From: Dyella_B nitratireducens
Lineage (GTDB): Bacteria; Pseudomonadota; Gammaproteobacteria; Xanthomonadales; Rhodanobacteraceae
Assembly (NCBI RefSeq): GCF_049532905.1
Contig: NZ_CP064032.1
Location: 2,666,001-2,730,000, forward strand
DNA: 64,000 nt
Direction: 5' to 3'
Position 1 is the stretch's first letter; each line of letters opens with the position of its first letter. Positions 18,658 through 28,219 of the stretch are shown in pieces. The notes below the pieces were generated by a model, which saw only the letters and a program-made list of their open reading frames with translations, was not told the origin of the DNA and made no database searches. The position numbers were made by a program, and so were the translations under genes.

Positions 18658-19554
18658 ATGTCCATGCCTACCAACACCGCTGCTGACCAATTCGAGCTTT
18701 CCCCTATCGTTGCCGGTTTGTGGCGCATCACGACGTGGCAATTGAGCGTGCCCGAACGCGTGCGCTGGATCGAGCAGGCATTGGAGATGGGCATCACGTC
18801 GTTCGATCACGCGGACATCTACGGCGATTACCGTGCCGAAGCGCTGTTCGGCGAAGCGCTGCATGCATCGCCCGGCTTGCGCGACCGTATGCAGCTGGTC
18901 ACGAAATGCGGCATTCGACTGCGTTCGCCGCAAAAGCCCTATCGCATCACCTATTACGACACCAGTGCTGCCTACATCCGAGCGGAAGTTGAGCAATCAC
19001 TGCGCAATCTGCATACGGAACAACTGGATCTGGTGTTGATCCACCGCCCCGATTACCTGATGGATGCCGCTGCGCTGGCGGAAACCTTCGCCGCCCTCAT
19101 GCGCGAGGGCAAAGTGGCGCGCTGGGGTGTTTCCAATCACACCACCAGCCAGTTTGCGCTGCTGCATCAGCATTGCCCGTTGGTCACCAATCAGCTGGAG
19201 CTATCGCCGCTGCAGATGGGCTCGCTGGATGACGGTACGCTCGATCAGGCGCAGCAGCTTGGCTTGCGGCCGATGATCTGGTCACCGCTTGCAGGTGGGC
19301 GTTTGTTTACGAGTGACGACGAGCAGGCGCAGCGCGTACGAATGGAGATGTCGGCGATTGCTGCGCGTTATGGCATTTCACTGACCACGCTGGCTTTTGC
19401 GTGGGTGTTGCGGCACCCGTCACGGCCGTATCCGATTACGGGAACGGGGCGTATCGAAGGTTTGCGTGAGTCGGTAGCGGCGCTGGATGTGCGGCTCGAT
19501 GCGGAAGACTGGTATGCGATCTGGACCGCAAGCAAGGGACATTCGGTGCCTTAA
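18658..19554 (+). CDS. Aldo/keto reductase (YdhF type)
   Basis: 298 aa with the AKR tetrad visible: Asp in FDHADIYGDY, Tyr in the same motif, Lys in LVTKCGIRL and His in LVLIHRPDYL. The C-terminal cofactor segment ITGTGRIEGLRE is typical of the NADPH-dependent YdhF-like branch. It probably reduces small aldehydes or ketones; the substrate is unknown. It starts only 6 bp after the outer-membrane factor stop, so it may be read from the efflux transcript although functionally distinct. A hairpin repeat follows it and may end transcription. Confidence 0.85.
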   Translation: MSMPTNTAADQFELSPIVAGLWRITTWQLSVPERVRWIEQALEMGITSFDHADIYGDYRAEALFGEALHASPGLRDRMQLVTKCGIRLRSPQKPYRITYYDTSAAYIRAEVEQSLRNLHTEQLDLVLIHRPDYLMDAAALAETFAALMREGKVARWGVSNHTTSQFALLHQHCPLVTNQLELSPLQMGSLDDGTLDQAQQLGLRPMIWSPLAGGRLFTSDDEQAQRVRMEMSAIAARYGISLTTLAFAWVLRHPSRPYPITGTGRIEGLRESVAALDVRLDAEDWYAIWTASKGHSVP

Positions 19555-19562
19555 GTCTTCAA

Positions 19563-19649
19563 GGCCGTCATTCCCACGAAAGCGGGAATCCATTGTCGCC
19601 CTTTACGCAAGAAGCAAAATGGATTCCCGCTTTCGCGGGAATGACGGCC
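19563..19649. repeat. Palindromic repeat, family B (GTCATTCCC type), copy 1
   Basis: GGCCGTCATTCCCACGAAAG and its reverse complement at the far end (CTTTCGCGGGAATGACGGCC) flank a short spacer. A sister copy is at 43261-43342 and a short palindromic version at 55369-55402. It lies between the convergent aldo/keto reductase and nucleotidase genes, where it may act as a bidirectional terminator. Confidence 0.8.
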
Positions 19650-19655
19650 ATTAGA

Positions 19656-20585
19656 TTACGGATTACTTACCCCATGCGGCACATGCCCTGTCGCCACATG
19701 CTTGCGCGCTGATTCAACGTTAGCAGGTGAATCATCGAAAAAGATGTCCGCGCCGAACGCATCCAAGAAGGGGCCTTTGTCACGGCCACCGAGGAATAGC
19801 GCTTCATCGATACGCACACCCCAGCGGCGCAAGGTAAGAATCACGCGTTTGTGTGCCGGTGCCGACCGCGCCGTGACCAGTGCGGTACGGATGGGCGAGT
19901 TTTCAGCAGGAAACGCCGCTTGCAAGCGATGCACTGCGGTAAGGAACCCGCGGAACGGCCCGACCGATAATGGCTGTTCCGCCAGCTCGGTTTCGCTGCG
20001 GTGGAAAGCCTCCAGCCCCTCCTCGCGCGATACGCGCTCTCCTTCGTCGCCGAAGATCACGGCATCGCCATCGAAAGCAATACGCAATTGCTCGCTGGCA
20101 CGCGGCGGCGCCGTGGACGGCAGAATGGTCGCGGCAGCTACGCCAGCCTTCAACGCGCGGCCGACATCCTCAGCGTTGGCAGACAGGAAAAGATCGGCTC
20201 TGAACGGCGCAATGTAGTCGGAGGTCGGTGCGCCGCTGGTAAACGCCGCACGGCTGATTTCCAGTCCGTAATGCTGGATGGAATTGAAAATGCGCAGCCC
20301 CGTATCGCCTGAATTGCGCGACAGCAGGATCACCTCGACCGGCGGCACGTCGCCGGCCAGCTTGTTGAGGCCGAGCAGCTTCTGCACCAGCGGAAATGCC
20401 ACGCCGGGTTGCAGAATCTCCTCCTCATGTTCAATCTGGTAGCCGCGGTAGGCGTCCAACCCTTCTCGCTCAAATAAATCGTGGCTGTCACCCAAGTCGA
20501 ACAAGGCCCGCGACGAAATCGCAACAACAAGTCTGTTGTCACCAGTGACGCTGGGATCGTGAGCGGTTTTAGTGGGGCGGATCAT
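19656..20585 (-). CDS. 5'-nucleotidase (cytosolic 5'-nucleotidase 1-like family)
   Basis: 309 aa. It begins MIRPTKTAHDPSVTGDNRLVV and contains VVAISSRALFDL, RIAFDGDAVIFGDEGERV and LFLGGRDKGPFLDAFGADIFFDD. These are the conserved blocks of the bacterial proteins related to eukaryotic cytosolic 5'-nucleotidase 1 (Pfam 5-nucleotidase). The family uses a HAD-like fold and dephosphorylates nucleoside monophosphates. It is transcribed leftward, like NAD kinase upstream, from which it is separated by a 95-bp gap containing a family A palindrome. Substrate preference is not visible in sequence. Confidence 0.8.
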   Translation of the reverse strand: MIRPTKTAHDPSVTGDNRLVVAISSRALFDLGDSHDLFEREGLDAYRGYQIEHEEEILQPGVAFPLVQKLLGLNKLAGDVPPVEVILLSRNSGDTGLRIFNSIQHYGLEISRAAFTSGAPTSDYIAPFRADLFLSANAEDVGRALKAGVAAATILPSTAPPRASEQLRIAFDGDAVIFGDEGERVSREEGLEAFHRSETELAEQPLSVGPFRGFLTAVHRLQAAFPAENSPIRTALVTARSAPAHKRVILTLRRWGVRIDEALFLGGRDKGPFLDAFGADIFFDDSPANVESARKHVATGHVPHGVSNP

Positions 20586-20607
20586 GAGGTCAATCTAGCG
20601 CAAAAGC

Positions 20608-20679
20608 GTAGGTTGGGGTGCAAACCCCAACATGGGAATGTATGCGCTTGGCAATGTTGGGGTTGTCACCCCAACCTAC
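20608..20679. repeat. REP-like palindrome, family A copy 2
   Basis: GTAGGTTGGGGTGCAAACCC, then a spacer, then GTTGGGGTTGTCACCCCAAC and CTAC. It ends two bases before the NAD kinase stop codon at 20681 and fills the gap to the nucleotidase start. Placement against a gene end is shared by most copies of this family. Confidence 0.88.
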
Positions 20680-20680
20680 A

Positions 20681-21442
20681 TCAGTCCGCCGCGAACTGCT
20701 CGTCCAAGATTCGCTGCTCCAGATTGTGCTCCGGATCAAACAACAGCCTCACGCCCTCTTCGCGCGATTGGTGCACTTCCACACTGCGCACATTACGTAC
20801 TTCAAGAAAATCGGCGGTAGCGCTGACCGGACGCTTGCCAGGATCGAGCACGCGCAAGCTTACGACAGTGCGATGCGGCAGGATCGCGCCACGCCAGCGG
20901 CGTGGACGGAATGGACTGATCGGCGTCAGTGCGAGCACGTTGGCATCCAGCGGCAGAATCGGGCCGTGCGCGGAAAGGTTGTAGGCGGTGGAACCGGCTG
21001 GCGTGGAAACCAGGATGCCATCGCATACCAGGTTCTGCAGCTTCACGATGCCGTTGAGTTTCACCTCGACATGCGCCGCCTGGTTGGTTTGCCTGAGCAA
21101 CGACACTTCGTTGAAGGCGAGCGCGTGGCGCGTTTGTCCGTCACCATCGATCGCTTCCATCTCCAGCGGAAACAGTTCTGCGGTATGCGCGCGTGCGATG
21201 CGTTCCGGCAATTCATCCAGATGATGCTTGTTCATCAGGAAACCGACGCGACCCAGCTTCATCCCATAGACCGGTAGCGCAACGGCGCGGTGGGCATGCA
21301 AGGTGCGCAACATGAAGCCATCGCCGCCCAACGCGACGATCACGTCGGCATCGGTTACCGGTACATCGTCGTAGCGTTCCACGAGTTTGCGGCGCGCTTG
21401 CTGGGCAACGCTGGTTTCGCTGGCGACGAACGCGAGACGCAT
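20681..21442 (-). CDS. nadK: NAD kinase
   Basis: 253 aa, a short-form NAD kinase. The diagnostic GGDG lies at residues 39-42 (VIVALGGDGFMLRTLH). Further conserved blocks are GRVGFLMN, the FNEVSLLR segment with its NE pair, DGILVSTPAGSTAYNLSAHG and LTPISPF. It phosphorylates NAD to NADP using ATP or polyphosphate in the cytoplasm. It lies 126 bp after the glutamate dehydrogenase gene in the same direction and upstream of the nucleotidase. The co-location of NAD-related genes may be coincidental. Confidence 0.93.
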   Translation of the reverse strand: MRLAFVASETSVAQQARRKLVERYDDVPVTDADVIVALGGDGFMLRTLHAHRAVALPVYGMKLGRVGFLMNKHHLDELPERIARAHTAELFPLEMEAIDGDGQTRHALAFNEVSLLRQTNQAAHVEVKLNGIVKLQNLVCDGILVSTPAGSTAYNLSAHGPILPLDANVLALTPISPFRPRRWRGAILPHRTVVSLRVLDPGKRPVSATADFLEVRNVRSVEVHQSREEGVRLLFDPEHNLEQRILDEQFAAD

Positions 21443-21518
21443 GGTGGGAGATCCATCTGTTGGTGCTTGGCGATCGAGCTTACGACACAGAGGGAAGCAT
21501 GACCATTCCTCAGTTCAT

Positions 21519-21548
21519 GCTCCCTCCCCTGCGTGCAGGGGAGGGAGC
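21519..21548. repeat. Perfect GC-rich palindrome after gdhB
   Basis: GCTCCCTCCCCTGC followed by its exact reverse complement GTGCAGGGGAGGGAGC makes a 30-bp hairpin with almost no loop. It lies 21 bp past the stop codon of the leftward glutamate dehydrogenase gene and may terminate it. It belongs to the same GC-rich family as the mdtB-mdtC block. Confidence 0.75.
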
Positions 21549-21568
21549 AATCTGTGGCAAGTGCGAAA

Positions 21569-24500
21569 TTACACCGGCACCTGCGCCAACTGCGCCAGAC
21601 GACGCACCGCCACCGACGCGATCGGATAATCCGCATTCTGCGTGAGGATCTCCGCCAGCATGCTGCGGGTGTACTTCAGCGCAGGATCGTCACGCTCCAA
21701 CCATGCCTGCACCGGCGACACGCTGCCATTGCCGCCATTGAGTGCAAGCACCTGGGTGACGAGCGCGCGATGCTGATGGTTGAGCTCATCCAGCAGCGAG
21801 CCACGTGCCTGCGCATGCCAGTGGCCATCCACCGGCAAGGCTTCGATCTGACCACGCAGCCATTCCAGATCCAGCGCCTGGCCCAACTCGTAGAACACGT
21901 TGGCGACCTTGGCGATGGGCTGGCCGGTCTGCTGCGCCACTTCCACCATGTCGAGCATGGCGCGCAACTCCGGCAGCTTGGCCAGGCGCAGGGCGAGATC
22001 GCTGGGCAATCCCAGGCCTTCCCATTTTTCCTGGCTGGTGGAGAAGTCAGCTTTGCCGGCCGGGGTCAGCGTCTCGGGCAAGGTATCGCTGAGCTGGGCC
22101 ACCGCTGCCTGATAGCGCTCCACGTTCGCGGCGATTTCCAGCGTACCGCCCGGTCGGTTGAGCAACCAGCGCGTGAGATGACGCAGTTGCCCCCAGACCT
22201 GCATGATCGCATCGACCTGCGTGTTCTCGGCGACCTTGCTGTCCTGTGCTTCAATCTCGGCCCACAGGTCGCGTGCGCCGAGGATTTCGCGTGCAGCCGT
22301 ATATGCCTTGGCGACGGCCGCCGGACCCTGCCCCGTGTCTTCCTGCATGCGCATCATGAAGGTGGCGCCCATGCGGTTGAGGGTGGAGTTGGTCACTGCG
22401 GTGGCGATGATTTCGCGCTTCAGGCGATGGCGCTGCATGTGCGCGGCATATTTGTCGTGCAGCGGTTTCGGGAAGTACCGCACCAGTTCTTTCGACAAGT
22501 ACGGATCTTCCGGCACATCCGATTCCAGCAGTTGCTGGTACAGACGGATCTTGTCGTACGACAACAACACCGACAGCTCCGGACGGGTAAGGCCCTGGCC
22601 ACGCGCCTTGCGATCGGACAGCTCCGTTTCGCTCGGCAGGTTTTCCACCTGGCGATCGAGCAGACCCTCGCCTTCCAGCGTGCGGATGAAGTGCGCCATC
22701 GAACCGATGCGCTTCACCGACTGACGCTCCATCAAAGTGATGGCCTGGTTCTGGCGGTAGTTGTCCCACAGGACCAACTGGCCGACCTCGTCGGTCATCG
22801 AGGCCAGCAGGCGGTTGCGATCGTCGAGCGTCATCTCGCTGCGTTGCACCGCATCGCCAAGCAGGATCTTGATGTTCACCTCGTGGTCGGAGGTATCCAC
22901 GCCGGCAGAGTTGTCGATGAAGTCGGTGTTGAGCAGCACGCCATGCTGTGCAGCTTCGATGCGGCCCTTCTGGGTGAACCCGAGGTTGCCGCCCTCGCCC
23001 ACCGTCTTGCAACGCAGTTCTGCGCCGTTGATACGCAGTGCGTTGTTGGCACGGTCGCCGACGTCACCATGGGTTTCGCTGCTGGCTTTCACATAGGTGC
23101 CGATGCCGCCGTTCCACAGCAGATCCACGGGCGCCTTGAGGATCGCGCTCATCAGTTCGTTCGGCGAAAGATGCTCGACGTTGGCCTTGATACCCAGCAC
23201 CGCACGCACTTCCGGCGAGATCGGAATCGACTTCACGCTGCGCGGCCAGATGCCGCCACCGGTGGAAATCAGCGACTTGTCGTAGTCATCCCAGCTCGAA
23301 CGCGGCAGCTTGAACATGCGCTCGCGCTCGACGAAGGACTTGGCCGTATCGGGATTGGGATCGAGAAAGATGTGGCGATGGTCGAACGCCGCCAGCAAGC
23401 GAATATGGCGGGACAGCAGCATGCCATTGCCGAACACGTCGCCGGACATGTCGCCGATGCCCACGCAGGTGAAATCCTCGCTCTGGCTGTCGCGGCCCAG
23501 CGCACGGAAGTGACGCTTCACCGATTCCCATGCACCCTTGGCGGTGATGCCCATGCCCTTGTGGTCGTAGCCGTTGGAGCCACCGGAAGCAAATGCATCG
23601 CCCAGCCAGAAGCCGTGTTCGATCGAGATGGCATTGGCGATATCGGAGAACGTCGCCGTGCCCTTGTCGGCAGCCACCACCAGGTACGGATCGTCGTTGT
23701 CGTGACGTATCACATCGTGCGGTGGTACCACCTTGCCTTCCACCAGGTTGTCGGTAATGTCGAGCAGGCCGTTGATGAACAGGCGATAGCAGGCAATGCC
23801 TTCGGCCAGCTGCGCATCGCGATCGCCCCCCACTGGCGGATGCTTCACGAAGAAACCGCCCTTCGAACCCACCGGCACGATCACGGTGTTCTTCACCATC
23901 TGCGCCTTCACCAGGCCCAGCACTTCGGTGCGGAAGTCTTCGCGGCGATCCGACCAGCGCAAGCCACCGCGTGCGACCGGCCCGAAGCGCAGGTGGATGC
24001 CTTCCACGCGCGGCGCGTACACGAAGATCTCGCGATACGGCACCGGTTTGGGTGCATCCGGCACCTGCCTGGAGTCGAACTTGAAGCTGATGTAATGACG
24101 AGGCGCGCCATCCCACAGCTGGAAGAAGCTGGTACGCAGCGTGGCGCGGATCGTGTTCATGAAACTCAGCACGATGCGCTCGTCATCCAGGCTGGCGACG
24201 TCGTCGAGCAGGGATTTCAGCGCCTGCCAAAGCATGTGCACCTGCTGGTCGCGCTTTTCCGCCAGCGCGCCAACGATTTCGTCGATCAGTTCCGGCTTGG
24301 CCTTTTGCGTGTCGACCGAAATGAGTGCCTGCATTTCGCGGCGCAGATCGTTCTTCGCCTGCTCCAGCTCGGCGGCGGAAAGCAACTCACGGCGCGGATC
24401 GAACTTGGCGTTGAACAGCTCGATCAGCAAGCCGGCGATGGCCGGATAGCGGATGAGCGTTTCCTCCATGTAGTTCTGCGAGAACGCGATACCCACCTGC

Positions 24501-26488
24501 TGCAGGTACTTGCAGTAGCCGCGCAACGTGGCCACCTGGCGCCAATCGGCTTGCGCCAGCAGCACGAGGTTGTTGAAGCCGTCGCTCTCGGCATCACCGC
24601 GCCACAGTGCTTCGAAACTGCGCTCGAAACGTTCACGCAGATGAGCCAGGTCGAACTTCAGCAACTGCTTCGCCTTCAGCTCGAAATCGTGGATGGTGAG
24701 CGTGCGGCCTTCGCTTTCCAGCGTGTAGACATGCTCGGCGAGCATGCGCACGCCCATGTTCTCCAGCATCGGCAGCGCATCGGACAGCGAGATCGGCGCA
24801 CCAACGTGGATCACCTTGAAGCGCAGGCTTTGGTCGCGCGCGTCTTCATAAAGGTGGAGGTGGATCGAATCGTCGCTCTTCAACGTGGTCAGCGCGATCA
24901 CGTCCAGCGCGGCCTGTTCCGGCGCCACATCTTCGATGTAGCCAGCCGGCAGCAACTTGCCGAAACGGTTGAATAGCGCCACGCCCTGCGCTTCGCCGGC
25001 CCTGCCGATCAAGCTGTCGCGCAGGCCGTCGTACCAGTTACGCACGATGTGCTGCAGGCGCGTTTCAAGCTCTTGCACGTTGAACTTGGGATAGTCACCC
25101 AGATGCGGACGCACGGTGACGTGCAAACGCGCGAGGGCGGATTCACCCATCAGCACGTTGGAATCCAGGCTCTCGCCGTGGAACACCTCGCGCAGCATGG
25201 CTTCGGTGCGCTCACGCACCGTGGTGTTGAAGCGCTCGCGCGGCACGAACACCAGGCAGGTGAAGAAGCGGCCATAGCGGTCGCGGCGCACGAACAGACG
25301 CGTGCGGGCACGCTGTTGCAGCTCCAGGATGCCCATGGCGGTGGCGAACAGTTCGTCTTCGGTGCTCTGGAACAGTTCTTCCGGCGGCAACGTTTCCAGG
25401 ATGTGGCGCAGCGCCTTGCCAGAATACGCATCGCGTTTGAGACCGGAGCGCGCCAGCACCGCCTCCACGCGCTGGCGCACCAGCGGCACTTCCTGCGGAC
25501 GCATCATGTAAGCGCTGGAGGTAAACAGGCCTAGGAAACGCTGCTCGGAAACCGGCGTACCGTTGGCGTCGAATTTGAGCACACCGACGTAATCCATGTT
25601 GCCGGCACGGTGCACGTGCGAGCGCGCATTGGTCTTGGTAAGAATGATCGCGTCGTACGAACCAGATTGCGGCAGATCGTGCGCGGCCAGCGAGCGCAGC
25701 GAGCGCGGCGCAACCGAGCGCTCGCTCTTATGCAGGATGCCCAAGCCGGATTCCTCGAGGGGACGCAGCACCTCATCGCCGTCGGCCTTGGCCACTTCGT
25801 ATTCGCGATAGCCCAGGAAGGTGAAGTTGTCGTCCGCCAGCCAACGCAGGAATTCGCTGGCTTCGTTGATCGAGGCAGCATCCAGCTGCAACTTGCGGTT
25901 CGGCAGGTCAGACGCGATGGCGCGCGCTTTTTCGCGCATCGTGTTCCAATCGCGCACGGCGGCACGCACGTCTTCCAGTGCGTCTTCAATGCGCGTCTTC
26001 AGCCTTGCCTGGATGGATTCCTCCAGGATGCTGTCCACTTCAAAATGCATCACCGATTCGGGCACGCCCTGCTCGTCACCCAGCTGTTGCAGCTGGCCGT
26101 TCGCATCACGGCTCATCTTCACCACCGGATGCAGTACAAGGTGAATGGCGGAGTACTCGGCGAGAATCATGCTTACCGTGTCCACCAGGAACGGCATATC
26201 TTCGGTGACAATTTCCACCGCGCTGCGCGCCGTATGCGCGGCGCCGGTCACGCGTACTGCAGCACGCTGCGGCGTGCGCTGCTGCAGGAAATCGAGCAGG
26301 CCAGCAACCACCCGCGCCCACGCGGCAGGCGTGTGCAGGTCGATGTCGGTGCTGGCGATGCGCGAGAAAAAGGCGCTGATAAAAAATTGCGCCTCATCAA
26401 GGCGCTTGGTCGGATAACCGCTTTTCTTCAACTCTTCGAGCACGACAGACACGAGGGGGATGTCGTTGGCCGCACGGATCGCATTCAT
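21569..26488 (-). CDS. gdhB: NAD-specific glutamate dehydrogenase, 180-kDa class
   Basis: 1639 aa, matching the 1.6-kresidue class known from Pseudomonas aeruginosa and Streptomyces. N-terminal regulatory ACT-like regions (for example TEDMPFLVDTVSMIL and FLGLFTSSAYM) precede a catalytic core with GPVARGGLRWSDRREDFRTE, VKNTVIVPVGSKGGFFVK (substrate lysine in the KGGF block) and GDMSGDVFGNGM. The C-terminal NAD domain carries ADFIDNSAGVDTSDHEVNIK. It deaminates glutamate to 2-oxoglutarate and ammonia, usually for catabolism of glutamate and arginine. It is transcribed alone. A very long open frame on the opposite strand is a codon-bias shadow. Confidence 0.95.
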   Translation of the reverse strand: MNAIRAANDIPLVSVVLEELKKSGYPTKRLDEAQFFISAFFSRIASTDIDLHTPAAWARVVAGLLDFLQQRTPQRAAVRVTGAAHTARSAVEIVTEDMPFLVDTVSMILAEYSAIHLVLHPVVKMSRDANGQLQQLGDEQGVPESVMHFEVDSILEESIQARLKTRIEDALEDVRAAVRDWNTMREKARAIASDLPNRKLQLDAASINEASEFLRWLADDNFTFLGYREYEVAKADGDEVLRPLEESGLGILHKSERSVAPRSLRSLAAHDLPQSGSYDAIILTKTNARSHVHRAGNMDYVGVLKFDANGTPVSEQRFLGLFTSSAYMMRPQEVPLVRQRVEAVLARSGLKRDAYSGKALRHILETLPPEELFQSTEDELFATAMGILELQQRARTRLFVRRDRYGRFFTCLVFVPRERFNTTVRERTEAMLREVFHGESLDSNVLMGESALARLHVTVRPHLGDYPKFNVQELETRLQHIVRNWYDGLRDSLIGRAGEAQGVALFNRFGKLLPAGYIEDVAPEQAALDVIALTTLKSDDSIHLHLYEDARDQSLRFKVIHVGAPISLSDALPMLENMGVRMLAEHVYTLESEGRTLTIHDFELKAKQLLKFDLAHLRERFERSFEALWRGDAESDGFNNLVLLAQADWRQVATLRGYCKYLQQVGIAFSQNYMEETLIRYPAIAGLLIELFNAKFDPRRELLSAAELEQAKNDLRREMQALISVDTQKAKPELIDEIVGALAEKRDQQVHMLWQALKSLLDDVASLDDERIVLSFMNTIRATLRTSFFQLWDGAPRHYISFKFDSRQVPDAPKPVPYREIFVYAPRVEGIHLRFGPVARGGLRWSDRREDFRTEVLGLVKAQMVKNTVIVPVGSKGGFFVKHPPVGGDRDAQLAEGIACYRLFINGLLDITDNLVEGKVVPPHDVIRHDNDDPYLVVAADKGTATFSDIANAISIEHGFWLGDAFASGGSNGYDHKGMGITAKGAWESVKRHFRALGRDSQSEDFTCVGIGDMSGDVFGNGMLLSRHIRLLAAFDHRHIFLDPNPDTAKSFVERERMFKLPRSSWDDYDKSLISTGGGIWPRSVKSIPISPEVRAVLGIKANVEHLSPNELMSAILKAPVDLLWNGGIGTYVKASSETHGDVGDRANNALRINGAELRCKTVGEGGNLGFTQKGRIEAAQHGVLLNTDFIDNSAGVDTSDHEVNIKILLGDAVQRSEMTLDDRNRLLASMTDEVGQLVLWDNYRQNQAITLMERQSVKRIGSMAHFIRTLEGEGLLDRQVENLPSETELSDRKARGQGLTRPELSVLLSYDKIRLYQQLLESDVPEDPYLSKELVRYFPKPLHDKYAAHMQRHRLKREIIATAVTNSTLNRMGATFMMRMQEDTGQGPAAVAKAYTAAREILGARDLWAEIEAQDSKVAENTQVDAIMQVWGQLRHLTRWLLNRPGGTLEIAANVERYQAAVAQLSDTLPETLTPAGKADFSTSQEKWEGLGLPSDLALRLAKLPELRAMLDMVEVAQQTGQPIAKVANVFYELGQALDLEWLRGQIEALPVDGHWHAQARGSLLDELNHQHRALVTQVLALNGGNGSVSPVQAWLERDDPALKYTRSMLAEILTQNADYPIASVAVRRLAQLAQVPV

Positions 26489-27014
26489 GGCTTCTACTTA
26501 AGAAGTGGAGATGATGGGGTTTGAAAGCTTTAAAAGGATACGCTTCGCTCCGCATTGAATCCATCGGCAGCGCAGCAACGTGTGTCATGTGCGAATAACC
26601 GTGCAATGTGTGCAGCACGAACCCATGCATGGCCGTCATTCCGACGAGAGCACGGAGATAGGGAAGGAAAGAACAATCCATCGTTGCTAGTTGCCAACGT
26701 GCAACATGGACGCCGCCCTGTGCGGGAAGGCGGCCATCGCATGGGTGCGAGCCTGGCCCGGCGCCTTTGTTCACAAGTAAGGCCTACCCGCCTGTGCCGT
26801 TCGTCATTTGCCTGAAAGGCTGGATTCCCGCACCGCAGAAATTGTAAACTGGCCGGTATAGTCTTGCTTACGTTCCTGCTAGCAGGGACCAACGACACAG
26901 GACAAACTGGCCTTGATCCGATAAACGTAAGAACTTCCGGCAAGTACAGCCGGGCGTCCGGCATGTCCTGCCGAGCCCACCCCATACCCCGATTACGCTA
27001 GTCATGGAGCTCTC
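26489..27014. other. 526-bp divergent spacer between gdhB and the AcrAB-type operon
   Basis: No gene is convincing here. It carries a decayed half of repeat family B (GGCCGTCATTCCGACGAGAG at about 26632) and a TATAGT at about 26857 that could be a -10 box for the efflux operon but lacks a good -35. The ribosome site GGAGCTCTC precedes the adaptor start. Confidence 0.5.
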
Positions 27015-28208
27015 ATGAAGTCGACGCCAATGCGCACACCGGTGCTGTGCCTGAGTTTGCTGGCACTTGCCGCCTGTAGCAGCAAGGAACAAGGTCCGCC
27101 CAAGATGCCGACACCGACGGTGGGGGTGTTCGAAGCCCAGCCGCAGAACGTGCCGCTGACCAAGGACCTGGTGGGACGCCTGTCCGCCTACCGCAGCGCC
27201 GACGTGCGTGCCCGTGTATCGGGGGTGCTGCTCAAGCGCGTCTACACCGAAGGCACGGACGTCAAGCAGGGCCAGCCGCTATTCCAGATCGATCCGGTGC
27301 CCTACAAGGCCGCCCTCGCCAACGCCGAGGCAGCACTGGCATCGTCGCAAGCCAGCTACACCAATGCGCACGTGATCGCCAATCGCGATCGCCAGCTGGT
27401 GCCGCAAGGCTATATCTCACGCCAGCAGTTGGACACTGACGAAGCCAACGAACGTTCCGCGCAGGCTGCGGTGAAGCAGGCTGAGGCAAACGTGCAGACG
27501 GCACGCATCAACCTCGGCTACACCAACGTTACCGCCCCGATCGACGGTCGCGCCGGCGAGCAGCAGGTGACCGAAGGCGCCATCGTCGGCAACAGCACGT
27601 CGGATGCAGGCGCCAATGCGACCCTGCTGACCACGGTGGACCAGCTCGATCCGCTGTACGTCAACTTCACCATGAGTGCGGCCGACCTCGAGACACTGCG
27701 TCACGCCCAGTCCAAGGGCAACGTGCAACTGGCCGATCAGGACAAGACCACGGTGGAGATCACCCTGCCCAGCGGCGTCAAGTACGACAAGCAAGGCACG
27801 CTGGATTTCTCTGACACCTCGGTCAATCCGACGACCGGCGCGATCAACTTGCGCGCCGTGGTGCCCAATCCTGACCGCCGCATCTTGCCGGGCATGTATG
27901 TGACGCTCACCGCCAACATGGGTGAACTCAACAAAGTGTTCCTGATTCCGCAGGCCGGTATCCAGCGCGACCCCGCCGGCGCTTATGCCCTGGTAGTCGG
28001 CCAGGATGGCAACGTGGCACAGAAGCGCGTGTCGGCCGACACCATGCTCGGCCACGACTGGCTGGTCACCAACGGTCTTGCCGCCGGGGATCAGGTGATC
28101 GTCTCGGGCGTCCAGGGCGTCAAGCCGGGTGCACCCGCCAAGGCGACCCCATGGAAGCCTGACCAGGCGCCGGCCGGCCAAGATCCTGCCGCCGCCGGTC
28201 ATCAGTAA
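27015..28208 (+). CDS. RND efflux periplasmic adaptor lipoprotein, AcrA-like
   Basis: 397 aa. The start at ATG 27015 is supported by GGAG 8 bp upstream. The lipoprotein signal is LCLSLLALAAC with the mature Cys in AACSSKEQ. Then come the lipoyl half motif (VRARVSGVLLKRVYTEGTDVKQGQPLFQIDP), an alpha-hairpin and the second half VTAPIDGRAGEQQVTEGAIV. A Pro/Ala-rich tail ends the protein. It is the first gene of a two-gene operon with the AcrB-like pump 11 bp downstream. There is no outer-membrane factor here, so the pump presumably shares a channel encoded elsewhere, perhaps the one at 17191. Confidence 0.92.
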   Translation: MKSTPMRTPVLCLSLLALAACSSKEQGPPKMPTPTVGVFEAQPQNVPLTKDLVGRLSAYRSADVRARVSGVLLKRVYTEGTDVKQGQPLFQIDPVPYKAALANAEAALASSQASYTNAHVIANRDRQLVPQGYISRQQLDTDEANERSAQAAVKQAEANVQTARINLGYTNVTAPIDGRAGEQQVTEGAIVGNSTSDAGANATLLTTVDQLDPLYVNFTMSAADLETLRHAQSKGNVQLADQDKTTVEITLPSGVKYDKQGTLDFSDTSVNPTTGAINLRAVVPNPDRRILPGMYVTLTANMGELNKVFLIPQAGIQRDPAGAYALVVGQDGNVAQKRVSADTMLGHDWLVTNGLAAGDQVIVSGVQGVKPGAPAKATPWKPDQAPAGQDPAAAGHQ

Positions 28209-28219
28209 GGAGAACACTG

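Noticed and set aside
21533..24976. Open frame of more than 1,100 codons on the strand opposite gdhB
   Set aside because: Composition (His/Gln/Arg-rich, no domain) is that of the antisense of a GC-rich gene; the opposite strand encodes a full NAD-glutamate dehydrogenase.
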